The position numbers were made by a program, and so were the translations under genes. Below are positions 9,243 through 18,180 of a DNA stretch of 64,000 nucleotides, in pieces; position 1 is the first letter of the stretch; every line of letters starts with the position of its first letter. This stretch comes from an uncultured Bacteroidales bacterium. Its GTDB lineage: Bacteria; Bacteroidota; Bacteroidia; Bacteroidales; UBA932. The stretch spans positions 21,329 to 85,328 of the forward strand of contig CAJODR010000001.1 in NCBI GenBank assembly GCA_905233275.1, in the 5' to 3' direction. The notes beneath the pieces were generated by a model. That model saw only the letters and a program-made list of their open reading frames with translations. It was not told where the DNA came from and made no database searches.

Positions 9243-10127
9243 GTGCTCCTCAGGGACTTCATCCGCAGCGGCATCGAAGCTCTCGGGCATCTCTACCCCG
9301 AGGCCGAGGCCCGCGGAATCATACTCTCCCTGACGGAGAATATCCTCGGCACGCGCAGCTACACGCACATAATCGAACCCGAAACTGTCATCGATCCGGA
9401 GAAACTACGGGTGCTTGAATCTGCCATGGAGAGGCTTTCTGACGGTGAGCCCATACAGTATGTAATCGGCCGTACAGAGTTCTGCGGGCGCGTTTTCCAG
9501 GTGACTCCGGCCGTGTTGATTCCCCGTCCGGAGACTGAGATGCTCTGCGCCGAGGCTATCAGGATTGCGGCGCCAGGCGCTCGCATCCTCGACCTCTGCA
9601 CCGGCAGCGGCTGCATCGCCTGGACACTAGCCCTCTCAGTCCCCGAAGCGCACGTGGTCGGGATTGATGTGTCCGTAGCGGCACTGTCTGTGGCAGCTTC
9701 CCAGGAGAGACTTGTTTCTGTCATTTCGAGCGGAGTCGAAGCCGGAGCCGAGAAATCTCCTTCCTTCATTCAGGCCGACATTTTCGGCCCGGTGCCTTCT
9801 GATCTCGGCCAGTTCGACCTGATTGTGTCGAACCCTCCATACGTGCTGGAGTCGGAAAAAGCGGCGATGAGGCGCAATGTCCTCGGGTATGAGCCGGAGC
9901 TGGCGCTTTTCGTCCCCGACAGCGATCCGCTGCGCTTTTACCGCGAAATTGCCCGCTGGGCGGGGGCCCTTCTCGTTCCCGGAGGCAGCGGCATAGTTGA
10001 GATAAACGAGGCTCTCGGGGAGGAAACTGCGGCCCTTTTCCGGGACGAAGGATTGGTTTCCGTTCGGATTCTTCAGGATTTTTTCGGAAAAAACCGCTTC
10101 GTTCTCTTCCAAAAAGCGACCGTGTAA
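9243..10127 (+). CDS. prmC: Peptide chain release factor N5-glutamine methyltransferase
   Basis: PrmC methylates the GGQ glutamine of release factors using SAM. The 294-residue protein starts at a GTG six bases after ddl. It has an N-terminal helical domain, the SAM-binding motif (ILDLCTGSGCIAW) and the catalytic NPPY motif (SNPPYVLESEK). Between the helix ending SQERL and the strand FIQADIF there is an extra stretch, about residues 159-173, encoded by a copy of a dispersed repeat that also occurs twice in intergenic DNA here. The frame is kept, so the enzyme may be functional with an enlarged surface loop. Confidence 0.93.
   Translation: MLLRDFIRSGIEALGHLYPEAEARGIILSLTENILGTRSYTHIIEPETVIDPEKLRVLESAMERLSDGEPIQYVIGRTEFCGRVFQVTPAVLIPRPETEMLCAEAIRIAAPGARILDLCTGSGCIAWTLALSVPEAHVVGIDVSVAALSVAASQERLVSVISSGVEAGAEKSPSFIQADIFGPVPSDLGQFDLIVSNPPYVLESEKAAMRRNVLGYEPELALFVPDSDPLRFYREIARWAGALLVPGGSGIVEINEALGEETAALFRDEGLVSVRILQDFFGKNRFVLFQKATV
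9719..9758 (+). repeat. Dispersed repeat copy inside prmC
   Basis: TGTCATTTCGAGCGGAG ... CGAGAAATCT. Other copies lie at 26096-26131 (reverse) and 55661-55701. This one is read in frame as coding sequence. Confidence 0.8.
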
Positions 10128-10147
10128 GCGCCTGTAAGGGCGTTTTT
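10128..10147 (+). terminator. Short terminator hairpin after prmC
   Basis: CGCC/GGCG stem with a six-base loop and five Ts directly after the prmC stop. The stem is short, so efficiency is doubtful. Confidence 0.5.
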
Positions 10148-10168
10148 GCACTTTATCCGTCTGTTTTT

Positions 10169-10198
10169 TCTTGAGACGGATAATTCTTAGGTACTTTG
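10169..10198 (+). promoter_or_regulatory. Probable promoter of the 10216 lipoprotein gene
   Basis: A TTG and, about 19 bases later, TACTTTGC, one base short of the TAnnTTTG spacing. It lies between the prmC terminator and the next ATG. Confidence 0.45.
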
Positions 10199-10215
10199 CA
10201 AAAAACAAAAGTACC

Positions 10216-11424
10216 ATGAGAACACCTTTATTATTATTGTTCGCAGCGACGCTTCCGCTCGTCACTCTGTCCTGTGAAAATGTGGACACAAATCCGCTTG
10301 ACCATCCCGACCAGGGCGAAGTCCCGGCGACCGCCCCGGCCGTGCCTCTCGGCGAAGTCGCCGAAATCTTTTCCATTCTTCCCATAGGCCCTGAGCAGCT
10401 CAGGGAAGTGTCGGATGCCGTCAGCGCATCGGTCGCCAACGGTTACGACGAGGAGTACACCATGGCCGATCTCTTCACTGTGCCCGGCGCCGGGGTAGGG
10501 GATGACCGGCTGGAGACCAAAGCCGCTCTGCGGACATACAGCCGCCCTCTCAGGGATCTCCTCTCGGAATGCATCCGCGACCGATTCGCCACCCGTGGCG
10601 ACGACGGGACCTCCGCCGACAAGTATCTGGAACTACTCACAGGCTCCGATCTCCAGGTGTACTGGCCATATTCGGATTCCTGGAATGGCGAAGAGGCTCC
10701 CGTAATCACATTCGACCCGGAAGACGGGTCGTCCAACAACATCGGGTACAAAGTCTCGACGGACGCCAACGGCAAACGCACCGTCACCAAAATGGTCGTC
10801 ACCGAGGATTACGCAAAGCAGCACCCGGTGTGGGTGATCAACCGCAATGACGACGCGTCGTATACGTCTCTCGAGCTGCTCCGCCGTCAGGACCCGGACT
10901 GGGGCTCATCAGGCGGCAATGTAGTGGTCAAGAGCAGCGACAGCGGCGACGAATCCAAAACCCTGGTCCTCAAGAGTTTCAAAGCCTACCGCAATTACGA
11001 TTGCTGGCTCCGCGGAGGATCTGAATTCTTCGTCAAATGCGGCTCAATTGAGAATTTCACGGCAAAGAATGACGCCGAGATGCGGCAGTATTCGCCATCA
11101 ATCACCGACTTCATGATTGAAGTGCGGCGCAACATGGTGGGCATCAGCCTTCCCTTCAACGCCGTGCTGGTCACCGACTGGACCCCCCAGCTGGAAAAAT
11201 GCCTCTTCATGATCACCGAAGACGACGGCGGCGCCCAGACCGGATGGACCGCCTCAGCCGTAGTAAAGTACAACTCAAAAGCTTACGGCATCGAAATCAC
11301 CATCCCCTTCAACGCCCTCGACGACATCGTCTGGCGCGGCACCCTCTCCAGCAAATACCTCCAGAAAAAGAACGTCCACGGCCGCTTCGGTGACGTCGAA
11401 GTCCTCTTCGATGTCCTGGATTAA
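10216..11424 (+). CDS. Lipoprotein of unknown function
   Basis: A 402-residue protein with a lipoprotein signal (LLLLFAATLPLVTLSC), so it is probably membrane-anchored and exported. The ATG at 10216 is chosen because it gives the compact signal peptide; the track start adds 15 codons over the promoter. The mature protein starts with a Pro/Asp-rich linker. Its C-terminal half is predicted to be mostly beta (RNYDCWLRGGSEFFVKCGS, IEITIPFNALDDIVW). I do not recognise the family. It is monocistronic, and its TAA stop overlaps the U32 gene stop on the other strand. Confidence 0.75.
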   Translation: MRTPLLLLFAATLPLVTLSCENVDTNPLDHPDQGEVPATAPAVPLGEVAEIFSILPIGPEQLREVSDAVSASVANGYDEEYTMADLFTVPGAGVGDDRLETKAALRTYSRPLRDLLSECIRDRFATRGDDGTSADKYLELLTGSDLQVYWPYSDSWNGEEAPVITFDPEDGSSNNIGYKVSTDANGKRTVTKMVVTEDYAKQHPVWVINRNDDASYTSLELLRRQDPDWGSSGGNVVVKSSDSGDESKTLVLKSFKAYRNYDCWLRGGSEFFVKCGSIENFTAKNDAEMRQYSPSITDFMIEVRRNMVGISLPFNAVLVTDWTPQLEKCLFMITEDDGGAQTGWTASAVVKYNSKAYGIEITIPFNALDDIVWRGTLSSKYLQKKNVHGRFGDVEVLFDVLD

Positions 11425-13235
11425 GCTTCCGTGACGGTCATTTCGCAGTGGGGGCAGTCGAAGTGGAGGGGGAGGCGGCGGCCGTTGTTGAGGAGGTAGA
11501 GTCGCCTTCCATCGGGGTTGTCGCGGAGGCACATGCCGAGCTGGTGGCGGATGCAGTAGCGGGTGCGCATCAGTTCGGCTCCTTTCTGGCCGGTGATTTC
11601 GTATGCGGAGTCGACGGAGGGGGCGCCTGCACGACGAAGGAGCTCTTCGCTGACACGGTTGGCGATGTTGTCCTTGTAGGTGACGGGGGCGGTGATGTCG
11701 GGATTGCCGACCTTTCCTTTTCCGAGGGGCCGTGAGCGCAGCGGGATGGCTTCAAACTGCTCGGCGAGGGCCCTTCTCATGGCATTGATCTGAGCAGCCG
11801 CGAGATGGGGGATGCCGTCTGCGAGAAGATTCCTTACGTCGAACGAGAGGATTCCGGCCTTTTTTGAGAGCTGGCTGCGGAGGATTTCCGTCATGCGGGC
11901 CTCGTCCCTTGCCGCTTCGCCTTCAGCGGCGAATCTGCGCACGATCTTCTCCCCGTCTTCCCGCACCGCCTCGATGGTGACGGAATCGACCTTGGTGCTG
12001 ACATCCATAGTGACTGAAAGCGTCCGCAGTGGCGTATGGGCCTCGATTTCCCGCTCGAAGGCGGAATCCTGGTTGCGGTAGAGCCGTATGCCGGGGCCGA
12101 GGCCGTCAATCCGCTTGGCGCGAATGGTCAAGCCCTCGCACACGTCACCCCTGAATCCCTGCACCTGTCCGTTGCCGGTGACGAATGAGAACCCGTCCCC
12201 CGACCTGAGGCTGATACCGGGCCCGGAAGGAGTGATTCGGATAAGTACGCTGCCGTTTCCTGCCGGGCGCATAGAGGAGATGGTCCCGATGGGCTGGCCC
12301 ATTCCGCGGGCGGCCTCTGCGGTCATCCATTCGCCGCGGCGGCCGTCGAGGTACAGCGAGGTGAAGCCGCGGTTGAAAGTCTTTGCCGTGTCGGGGACGA
12401 ATCCGCCCGTGACATGCCCGAAAGAGGCCCTGCAATAGCGTTCAGGGTATCTGGCGACCAGTTCGTCAAGGGCTTTGGAGTATGCCCTGACAGTGTTGGC
12501 GACATACGAACGGTTCTTGAGGCGGCCTTCGATCTTGAAGGACATGATTCCGGCTTCGGCGAGGTCTTCCAGGCGGTCCAGGAGCTGAAGGTCCTTGAGG
12601 GACAGAAGGGGTTTGTTTTTCATGAGGACGTGCCCCTTGTCGTCCACGAGGTCGTAGAGGCTCCTGCAGGCCTGGGCGCATTCGCCACGGTTGGCGCTCC
12701 TGCCGGTAATGCACTGCGACAGGTAGCACTGGCCGCTGTACGAGACGCACAGGGCGCCGTGCACGAAAGCCTCCAATTCGACGGAAGTCGCAGCCCGGAC
12801 CGCACGGATCTCGGAGAGCGAAAGCTGCCTCTCAAGCACCAGGCGGGCACATCCGATGCTCTCGAAGAACCTGGCCCTCTCCGGCTCGCGGATTGAGCAC
12901 TGGGTGCTCGCGTGAACGGGAATGGACGCCATCGCCATCACGGCGGGATCCTGCACTATAAGCGCGTCGGCGCCTGCTTTTTCGATCTCCCGGACCAGGC
13001 CGCGCACCTTTTCGAGCTCGTCATCATATACAATGGTATTGACCGTGACGAATACCCGCGCTCCGAACCGATGCGCATATTCGCACAAGGTACGGATGTC
13101 CTCTACCGGGTTGCCGGCATCCTTGCGGGCCCCGAACTCGCCGGCCGCTATATAGACGGCATCGGCACCGCAGTCGATGGCCGCGATGCCGATATCCAGA
13201 TTTCTGGCCGGAGACAGTAGCTCGAGAGCCTGCAT
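11421..13235 (-). CDS. Peptidase U32 family protein (RlhA/YdcP-like)
   Basis: A 604-residue U32-family protein. The N-terminal TIM-barrel-like part begins ALELLSPARNLDIGIAAIDCGADAVYIA; the cysteine-rich signature (SGQCYLSQCITGRSANRGEC) and FKIEGRLKNRSYVANTVRAY follow. A long C-terminal region matches U32 proteins with an added DUF3656-type domain. In E. coli such proteins act in 23S rRNA cytidine hydroxylation (RlhA); the exact reaction here is inferred only from family. C-terminal cysteines (CIRHQLGMCL, FDCPHCEM) may bind metal or Fe-S. It lies five bases downstream of the TPR gene on the same strand. Confidence 0.88.
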   Translation of the reverse strand: MQALELLSPARNLDIGIAAIDCGADAVYIAAGEFGARKDAGNPVEDIRTLCEYAHRFGARVFVTVNTIVYDDELEKVRGLVREIEKAGADALIVQDPAVMAMASIPVHASTQCSIREPERARFFESIGCARLVLERQLSLSEIRAVRAATSVELEAFVHGALCVSYSGQCYLSQCITGRSANRGECAQACRSLYDLVDDKGHVLMKNKPLLSLKDLQLLDRLEDLAEAGIMSFKIEGRLKNRSYVANTVRAYSKALDELVARYPERYCRASFGHVTGGFVPDTAKTFNRGFTSLYLDGRRGEWMTAEAARGMGQPIGTISSMRPAGNGSVLIRITPSGPGISLRSGDGFSFVTGNGQVQGFRGDVCEGLTIRAKRIDGLGPGIRLYRNQDSAFEREIEAHTPLRTLSVTMDVSTKVDSVTIEAVREDGEKIVRRFAAEGEAARDEARMTEILRSQLSKKAGILSFDVRNLLADGIPHLAAAQINAMRRALAEQFEAIPLRSRPLGKGKVGNPDITAPVTYKDNIANRVSEELLRRAGAPSVDSAYEITGQKGAELMRTRYCIRHQLGMCLRDNPDGRRLYLLNNGRRLPLHFDCPHCEMTVTEA

Positions 13236-13240
13236 GGATT

Positions 13241-14164
13241 TTACTGGCTCAGCTGCTGGATGAGCTTTTTGGCGTTGTCGCCGTACTTGGAGTCACCTGT
13301 GACCATCTTGTAGTATTCGATGGCTTTGGCCTTGTTGCCGGCTTCTTTGTAGCAGGTGGCGAGGTTGTACTTGATCTGTGCGGGGGCGTCCGGTTTGAGA
13401 GCGATGAATTTCTCGTATGCCGCGATGGCATCCTTGAATTTCTTGCCCTGCTGGGCGGCGCTGCCGGCGATCTGGTATGCGCTGGCGTTCTCTGCATATC
13501 CGGCGGACTCGATGGCGAGATTGTAGGCTTCGCCGAATTTCTTCTCCTTAAGAGCGGCCTGTGCGAGCTTCAGCACGGTGTTGCCGAGGGGCTTGGAGAC
13601 GTTGAGACCGTTTTCCTGGGCCTTGAGATAGGCATCCTTTGCTTCGGCGAGACGGTCGAGCTTGGTGAAAGCCTGGCCGAGGCGTGCCGCCGAATTGGCG
13701 TCTGCGGGATTGAGCTCGAGAGCCTTTCCAAGAGCCTCGATAGCTGCTTCGAAGTTTTCGGCTTCAAAGAGAGTCTTGCCCTTGCCTGCGTAGAGGTTGG
13801 GGAGGAGGTCCTTGCACTGCTCGACAACTTCTTCCTGACCGTACTCAGTGGCGGTCTTTACGACCTCGTCAAGGAATGCGATGGCGCCGTCATAGTCGCC
13901 TTCGCCTCCCATGCCTGTAACGATGGAGTACTGGATATTGGAGATGTTCTGCTTGCAGTCGGAGACGAGGCTTTCGCCTTCATCGCCGAGCTGGGCGGCC
14001 ATGTCAAGGGCCTTTTTGAAGAAGTCGACAGCGCCTGTCTTATTGCCGTCGCTGAATGCTGTACGGCCCTGCTCGAAGAGGTCGGCGGCTTCATTGAGTG
14101 TCTGAGCGGAAGAGATACCTGCGGCGAGGAGTAAAATAGCCGCGGCTGCAAAGAATCTTTTCAT
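13241..14164 (-). CDS. Secreted TPR-repeat protein
   Basis: A 307-residue protein with an N-terminal Sec signal (FFAAAAILLLAAGISSAQ), ending with cleavage near AQT. The remainder is a chain of tetratricopeptide repeats, with helix pairs such as ADLFEQGRTAFSDGNKTGAV, LGKALELNPADANSAARLGQ and IKYNLATCYKEAGNKAKAIE. It is probably a periplasmic scaffold for protein-protein contacts; partners are unknown. First gene of a two-gene unit with the U32 gene. A minus-strand -7 box TATTTTTG is at 14216-14223, back to back with the promoter of the M16-like gene. Confidence 0.85.
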   Translation of the reverse strand: MKRFFAAAAILLLAAGISSAQTLNEAADLFEQGRTAFSDGNKTGAVDFFKKALDMAAQLGDEGESLVSDCKQNISNIQYSIVTGMGGEGDYDGAIAFLDEVVKTATEYGQEEVVEQCKDLLPNLYAGKGKTLFEAENFEAAIEALGKALELNPADANSAARLGQAFTKLDRLAEAKDAYLKAQENGLNVSKPLGNTVLKLAQAALKEKKFGEAYNLAIESAGYAENASAYQIAGSAAQQGKKFKDAIAAYEKFIALKPDAPAQIKYNLATCYKEAGNKAKAIEYYKMVTGDSKYGDNAKKLIQQLSQ

Positions 14165-14215
14165 ACTTGTTTAGTTTATGGTATTATTTTCGTTGTCAAT
14201 TCTGCAATCGAATTG

Positions 14216-14245
14216 CAAAAATAGCAAATTTTTGTTTTACTTTTG
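14216..14245. promoter_or_regulatory. Divergent -7 boxes for the TPR gene and the M16-like gene
   Basis: TATTTTTG on the minus strand (14216-14223) and TACTTTTG on the plus strand (14238-14245), 14 bases apart. A TTG at 14213-14215 could serve the plus promoter. Confidence 0.6.
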
Positions 14246-14265
14246 CATCTAGGAAAGAGAAACGG

Positions 14266-16797
14266 ATGAAATTGCATTTTCCGAATACGCTTTGTCTGAC
14301 GCTGGGGTTGTTTTTAGCAACAATAATGCCAGCGCAGAATCTGCCGTCCCTGCCAAAAGCGGCGGAGATACGCACTGGCACCCTCGGAAAAGGCGATTCA
14401 TACTATCTGGTGACCAATAAAGCAGTGGGCGGCAAAGCCGATTTCGCACTCGTCACAGACGCCGTCACAGATATTACCGTCCTTGAAGACCTCCCTCATT
14501 TCGACGGGGTCGAGCCGTGGATGATGCTCGCTCGCGGCGGCGCCGACACCGGTCCTGACGGATGGTTTTCCAACAGTGACAGGGGCTCACTGTTCCATTT
14601 CCGCGGCGTTCCGTCGGGTGACAAGGTGCGGAGGGATTCGACACTTCTCCTGCTGTTCGACCTCATGGCGGAGATTCCCGGCCGGCACGCGGTAATCATC
14701 GCCGGCGACATAGATGCGGACGCCACTGCCAAGGATCTGGGCATATTCTCCATGATGCTCCCGAGTCCTTCGGAGAATGAATCCGCGCCCTACCGCTGGT
14801 CCCCAGGCACCGCCCCGACAGTCACAGTGTCGACGGCCGATGGCATTCCGTTCGTCGAAGTGACCTGGAAAGCGGAGCGGATTCCTGCGGAGCAGATGCC
14901 GACAATTATACCTTATATTACTGAGCAGTACGCCTCGGAGCTCGGCGAAGTGGTGACCAGGCGGGTTGAGCGCAGTCTCCGTGAACAGCGAATTCCATAC
15001 GGCACGGTCACCAGCGACTATGTCGGCAGCGCTGAGACGGACGGGGACGAGATATGGTCCGTAAAAGTCACAGCCCCTTCCGGCCATCTTCTGGACGTCG
15101 CCAGGACAATTGCATCATCGCTGTCCACTGTTGAGCGTGACGGCGTGACCGCCGCCGAATATTCCGACGCGCATGACGCATTCTCCGCCAGGAGGTCCGA
15201 GTACGCCAGCCGCCCGGTCAGGGACAACGGTGAATACATTGAAAAATGCGCATCAGCATTCCTCCGCGGCAGCGACCTGGCGTCAAAAGTTGCGGTTGAG
15301 AAGTATTTCTCCGCGAGGACGATGCCGGATTCGACGCAGTTGCGTCTGTTCAATTCATATTGTTCGGCCCTGCTGGCCCCTGAGGGCAATATGTCGCTCG
15401 CTTTTCGCACTGACAGCGCCCTTTTCTCTCCGGCCAACGCCCTGGCCGAATTCCGCCACGCGTGGAAAAATGCTCCGGCGCTTAAGGAGACTTACGATGC
15501 CGCGGCTCCGGATACCCTCGGACTCAGCTCCCATTCCGGCAAAACACGCATAAAGAATGAACAGCCGGACCCGATTTCCGGAGGCACGATTTGGACCACG
15601 CCGAGCGGCATCAAGGTGATCTGGCGGCACATGGATACTCCCGGTGTCGTTCACTGGGGATGGCTGCTGAAAGGCGGATTTGTGGGATTCGACAGCATCG
15701 GGCCGGGTGAGGGGGCATTCCTCTCCGACCTAATGTCGCTGTATTCGGTTGGTGGGCTGAGCGCGTCCGGATTCGCAGACATGCTGGAGTCCAACGGAAT
15801 AAGTCTCAGCACTGACGTCTCCCTCACGGGAATCAGGTTGGAGGGCAGCGTGCCGCCTTCGAGGCTGGATCTTCTCGTTCGCGTCCTGGTGGCGCTGTCG
15901 AAGGAAAGGCTTCCCGATGAGGCTGCATTCCGCGATTATCTCGCGGCTGAAAGGTTCCGCCTGGACGGCGGAATGACGGTGTCGGAGCGCATGAAGACCA
16001 TTCTTCGTCCTGACGACCGATACACCATGGTCAAAGCCGCGGACAATCTGAAGGATGACCTGCAGGAGCGCGCAGAGGCGTATTTCGAAGAACGCTTCTC
16101 AAGGGTGGACGAAGGTGTGCTCGTCTTTGCCGGCGACATCGAAGAGGCGGAGCTGCGAAGGATTCTGACCCGGCATCTGGGCAATTTCCGCACGTCATCG
16201 TCGCGCAAAGGGACCGTACGGATCAGCAGGCAGACGATATCCGGGACCGTCGTCCGTACTGAGAAAGGCTCTCCGGAGTGCATCAGCACCCTGATTTCGC
16301 TCCCGCTCAATTATACCGGCGAAAACCGGATGGCGGCATACATGGCTGCGACCATGCTGAGGGACCGCCTGGCCGTCGAAATGGTGCCCTGGGGCATCTC
16401 GGTCGATTTCAGGACCGAAGTGAGCGCGTTCCCTGACGAACGGTTCGACCTGTATCTCACCGGCACACGCGTTCCCGAAGGTTCGGTGCCCGAATGCCTT
16501 CTGCGTCCGGACCTCTCCGAGGCGGTGGCAGTATGGCGCAAGGTGTTGAAAGAGGCTGGGGCCATGACGCCTTCCGCCCCCGTTCTTTCGGCCTTCAAGA
16601 GCGGCCTCGTGGCGGAAATCGCCTCCGAGCTCAAGGATCCGAAGGGCATAGTCGAGGCAGTAATTGTCCGTTACGCCGACGGAAAGGACGTGGTCACGCG
16701 ATACAAGGAGCGGATCGAGGCCGTGACCGCATCCCGGGTACAGGAGATCCTCGCCGCTTTTTCAAAGGCCCCCAGAGTAGAGTACATCGTACAATGA
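14266..16797 (+). CDS. Degenerate M16 (insulinase-like) peptidase, secreted
   Basis: An 843-residue protein starting MKLHFPNTLCLTLGLFLATIMPAQ (Sec signal); the track start 33 codons earlier overlaps the promoter. Two M16-like halves can be seen. The C-terminal half has the clearest family pattern (VVHWGWLLKGGFVGFDSIG, then the GNFRTSSSRKGT region). The zinc-binding HxxEH motif of active M16 enzymes is absent from the whole protein, so it is more likely a binding or chaperone-like relative than a peptidase. Its stop overlaps the start of the DUF3109 gene (ATGA), implying coupling. Confidence 0.75.
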   Translation: MKLHFPNTLCLTLGLFLATIMPAQNLPSLPKAAEIRTGTLGKGDSYYLVTNKAVGGKADFALVTDAVTDITVLEDLPHFDGVEPWMMLARGGADTGPDGWFSNSDRGSLFHFRGVPSGDKVRRDSTLLLLFDLMAEIPGRHAVIIAGDIDADATAKDLGIFSMMLPSPSENESAPYRWSPGTAPTVTVSTADGIPFVEVTWKAERIPAEQMPTIIPYITEQYASELGEVVTRRVERSLREQRIPYGTVTSDYVGSAETDGDEIWSVKVTAPSGHLLDVARTIASSLSTVERDGVTAAEYSDAHDAFSARRSEYASRPVRDNGEYIEKCASAFLRGSDLASKVAVEKYFSARTMPDSTQLRLFNSYCSALLAPEGNMSLAFRTDSALFSPANALAEFRHAWKNAPALKETYDAAAPDTLGLSSHSGKTRIKNEQPDPISGGTIWTTPSGIKVIWRHMDTPGVVHWGWLLKGGFVGFDSIGPGEGAFLSDLMSLYSVGGLSASGFADMLESNGISLSTDVSLTGIRLEGSVPPSRLDLLVRVLVALSKERLPDEAAFRDYLAAERFRLDGGMTVSERMKTILRPDDRYTMVKAADNLKDDLQERAEAYFEERFSRVDEGVLVFAGDIEEAELRRILTRHLGNFRTSSSRKGTVRISRQTISGTVVRTEKGSPECISTLISLPLNYTGENRMAAYMAATMLRDRLAVEMVPWGISVDFRTEVSAFPDERFDLYLTGTRVPEGSVPECLLRPDLSEAVAVWRKVLKEAGAMTPSAPVLSAFKSGLVAEIASELKDPKGIVEAVIVRYADGKDVVTRYKERIEAVTASRVQEILAAFSKAPRVEYIVQ

Positions 16798-17396
16798 GTT
16801 CTCCCCACGGTATTATAATAGAAATAGGTGACATCCTTGTTTCGGAGGAGGTCATCACCGAGTTTTTCGCCTGCGATTACAAAGTCTGCCGCGGCGCATG
16901 CTGCATCATCGGCGACAGCGGGGCGCCTCTCCTGGAGGAGGAACTGGACCCCGTGGAGGCCGCATATCCATCCGCTGCACCTCTGATGACAGAAAAAGGC
17001 AGAGGAGTGATTGCTTCGACCGGATTCTTCTCCATCGACAGGGACGGGGATCTAGTCACTCCGACCGTTCCCGGCTCGGAGGAATGCGCCTACGCCCATT
17101 TCGCCCCGGACGGAAGTTGCCTCTGCGCGCTGGAAATGGCTCATCTTAAGGGAAGCTGCTCATTTCGCAAACCGCGTTCATGCAGCCTGTATCCCATTAG
17201 GGTGACGGAGCTCGCCCCCGGCCGCCTTGCACTCAATTACCATCGCTGGGATATCTGCAAGGCTGCTGTCGAGAAGGGACGCAAGGAAAATACCCGGGTC
17301 TTCCAGTTCCTGAAAGGCCCGCTCACGGAGTATTTCGGGGAGGAGTTTTATTCCGCTTTGTCTGAAGCGGCAACGAGGCTTTTCGCGGTCTCGTAA
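16794..17396 (+). CDS. DUF3109 family cysteine-rich protein
   Basis: A 200-residue protein beginning MSSPHGIIIEIGDILVSEEV. It carries a set of conserved cysteines (CDYKVCRGACCI, EECAYAHF, GSCLCALE, GSCSFRKPRSCSLYPIR) typical of DUF3109, a Bacteroidota family related to YkgJ-type putative metal- or Fe-S-binding proteins. The biochemical role is unknown. The ORF track gives a 300-residue form starting inside the M16-like gene; the ATG in the ATGA overlap is preferred. Its 3' end overlaps the convergent DUF2007 gene by 49 bases. Confidence 0.88.
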   Translation: MSSPHGIIIEIGDILVSEEVITEFFACDYKVCRGACCIIGDSGAPLLEEELDPVEAAYPSAAPLMTEKGRGVIASTGFFSIDRDGDLVTPTVPGSEECAYAHFAPDGSCLCALEMAHLKGSCSFRKPRSCSLYPIRVTELAPGRLALNYHRWDICKAAVEKGRKENTRVFQFLKGPLTEYFGEEFYSALSEAATRLFAVS

Positions 17397-17566
17397 TCTG
17401 CGGCGTCGACCTTGACTTCGATAGGGTCTGTAAAGCCGAGGGACGGATACGGTGAGGATTCGCCGAGCACTGCGGCGGGGATGCCGTTGGCAATGAGCAT
17501 TTCGGCGACGATCCGTGCGCTCACAACATTGTTGAACGTGGCAACGGTTTTGAATTCTTCTTTCAT
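17348..17566 (-). CDS. DUF2007-like small protein
   Basis: A 72-residue protein (KTVATFNNVVSARIVAEMLI ... IEVKVDAADYETAKSLV) matching the beta-alpha-beta pattern of DUF2007, a short predicted signal-transducing domain that resembles PII-like folds. It probably belongs with the membrane protein gene three bases upstream on the same strand. Its last 49 bases overlap the DUF3109 gene on the other strand. Confidence 0.8.
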   Translation of the reverse strand: MKEEFKTVATFNNVVSARIVAEMLIANGIPAAVLGESSPYPSLGFTDPIEVKVDAADYETAKSLVAASDKAE

Positions 17567-17569
17567 GGC

Positions 17570-18037
17570 CTACTCTTCTTCCGGATTGAACTGCATCTTG
17601 TATTCGAGTCCGCTCTTGATGCGGACAATGTCACGGGTCGCTCCCTCGATAAACCAGGAGCCATATTCCCTCTCAATCGTGACACGGTCTTCAAAGAGGC
17701 GGAATATCTTCGTAAACACTGAGCGGAGACGGAAAGTCTTCAGCTCCGGAGTGTCTTTTTCTGCTTTGTAGCCCCTTTCCTTCATGTATTCGCCGAGGAC
17801 TCTCAGCAACTCGGCTTCACTGCCCGCAATGCGCAAGCGCTTGTAGCCGAATACGGGATAAATGAGCGACACCGCGGCAAAAAACCCGAGAATCATCCAC
17901 ACGGACGTCCATCCGCGCGTAAACATCACATTGATATCCTTGCTGACAAATCCCGCCGCGACAAGTATCGCAAGCACAACAATCAGCAACAGACAAATCT
18001 GGACGAAATATTTCAGGGATCTTACAAGGTACTTCAC
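17570..18037 (-). CDS. Small membrane protein of unknown function
   Basis: A 155-residue protein with a GTG start. Two membrane helices occupy about residues 10-31 and 44-65 (FVQICLLLIVVLAILVAAGF; SVWMILGFFAAVSLIYPVFG). A cytosolic alpha/beta domain follows (LLRVLGEYMKERGYKAEKD, DRVTIEREYGSWFIEGATRD). I do not recognise the family. A minus-strand -7 box (TATCTTTG, 18056-18063) sits 18 bases before the GTG. It likely forms a two-gene unit with the DUF2007 gene. Confidence 0.75.
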   Translation of the reverse strand: MKYLVRSLKYFVQICLLLIVVLAILVAAGFVSKDINVMFTRGWTSVWMILGFFAAVSLIYPVFGYKRLRIAGSEAELLRVLGEYMKERGYKAEKDTPELKTFRLRSVFTKIFRLFEDRVTIEREYGSWFIEGATRDIVRIKSGLEYKMQFNPEEE

Positions 18038-18120
18038 GTCGTTTCAGTTTTTCTGCAAAGATAACATCTTTTTTGATTATATAGAATCGTCGCCTCCCCG
18101 AACCAATGAGGTTTCGGAAA

Positions 18121-18151
18121 TTTGAATTACGGCATATTTTATGTATTTTTG
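18121..18151 (+). promoter_or_regulatory. Promoter of the coiled-coil gene
   Basis: TTTG, a 19-base spacer, then TATTTTTG, a full match to the Bacteroidota -33/-7 pattern. Confidence 0.75.
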
Positions 18152-18180
18152 TACGATAAATCAAAGTTGACAATAATACT

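Noticed and set aside
10168-10215. N-terminal extension of the 10216 lipoprotein
   Set aside because: The extra 15 residues would be encoded over the promoter and would spoil the lipoprotein signal.
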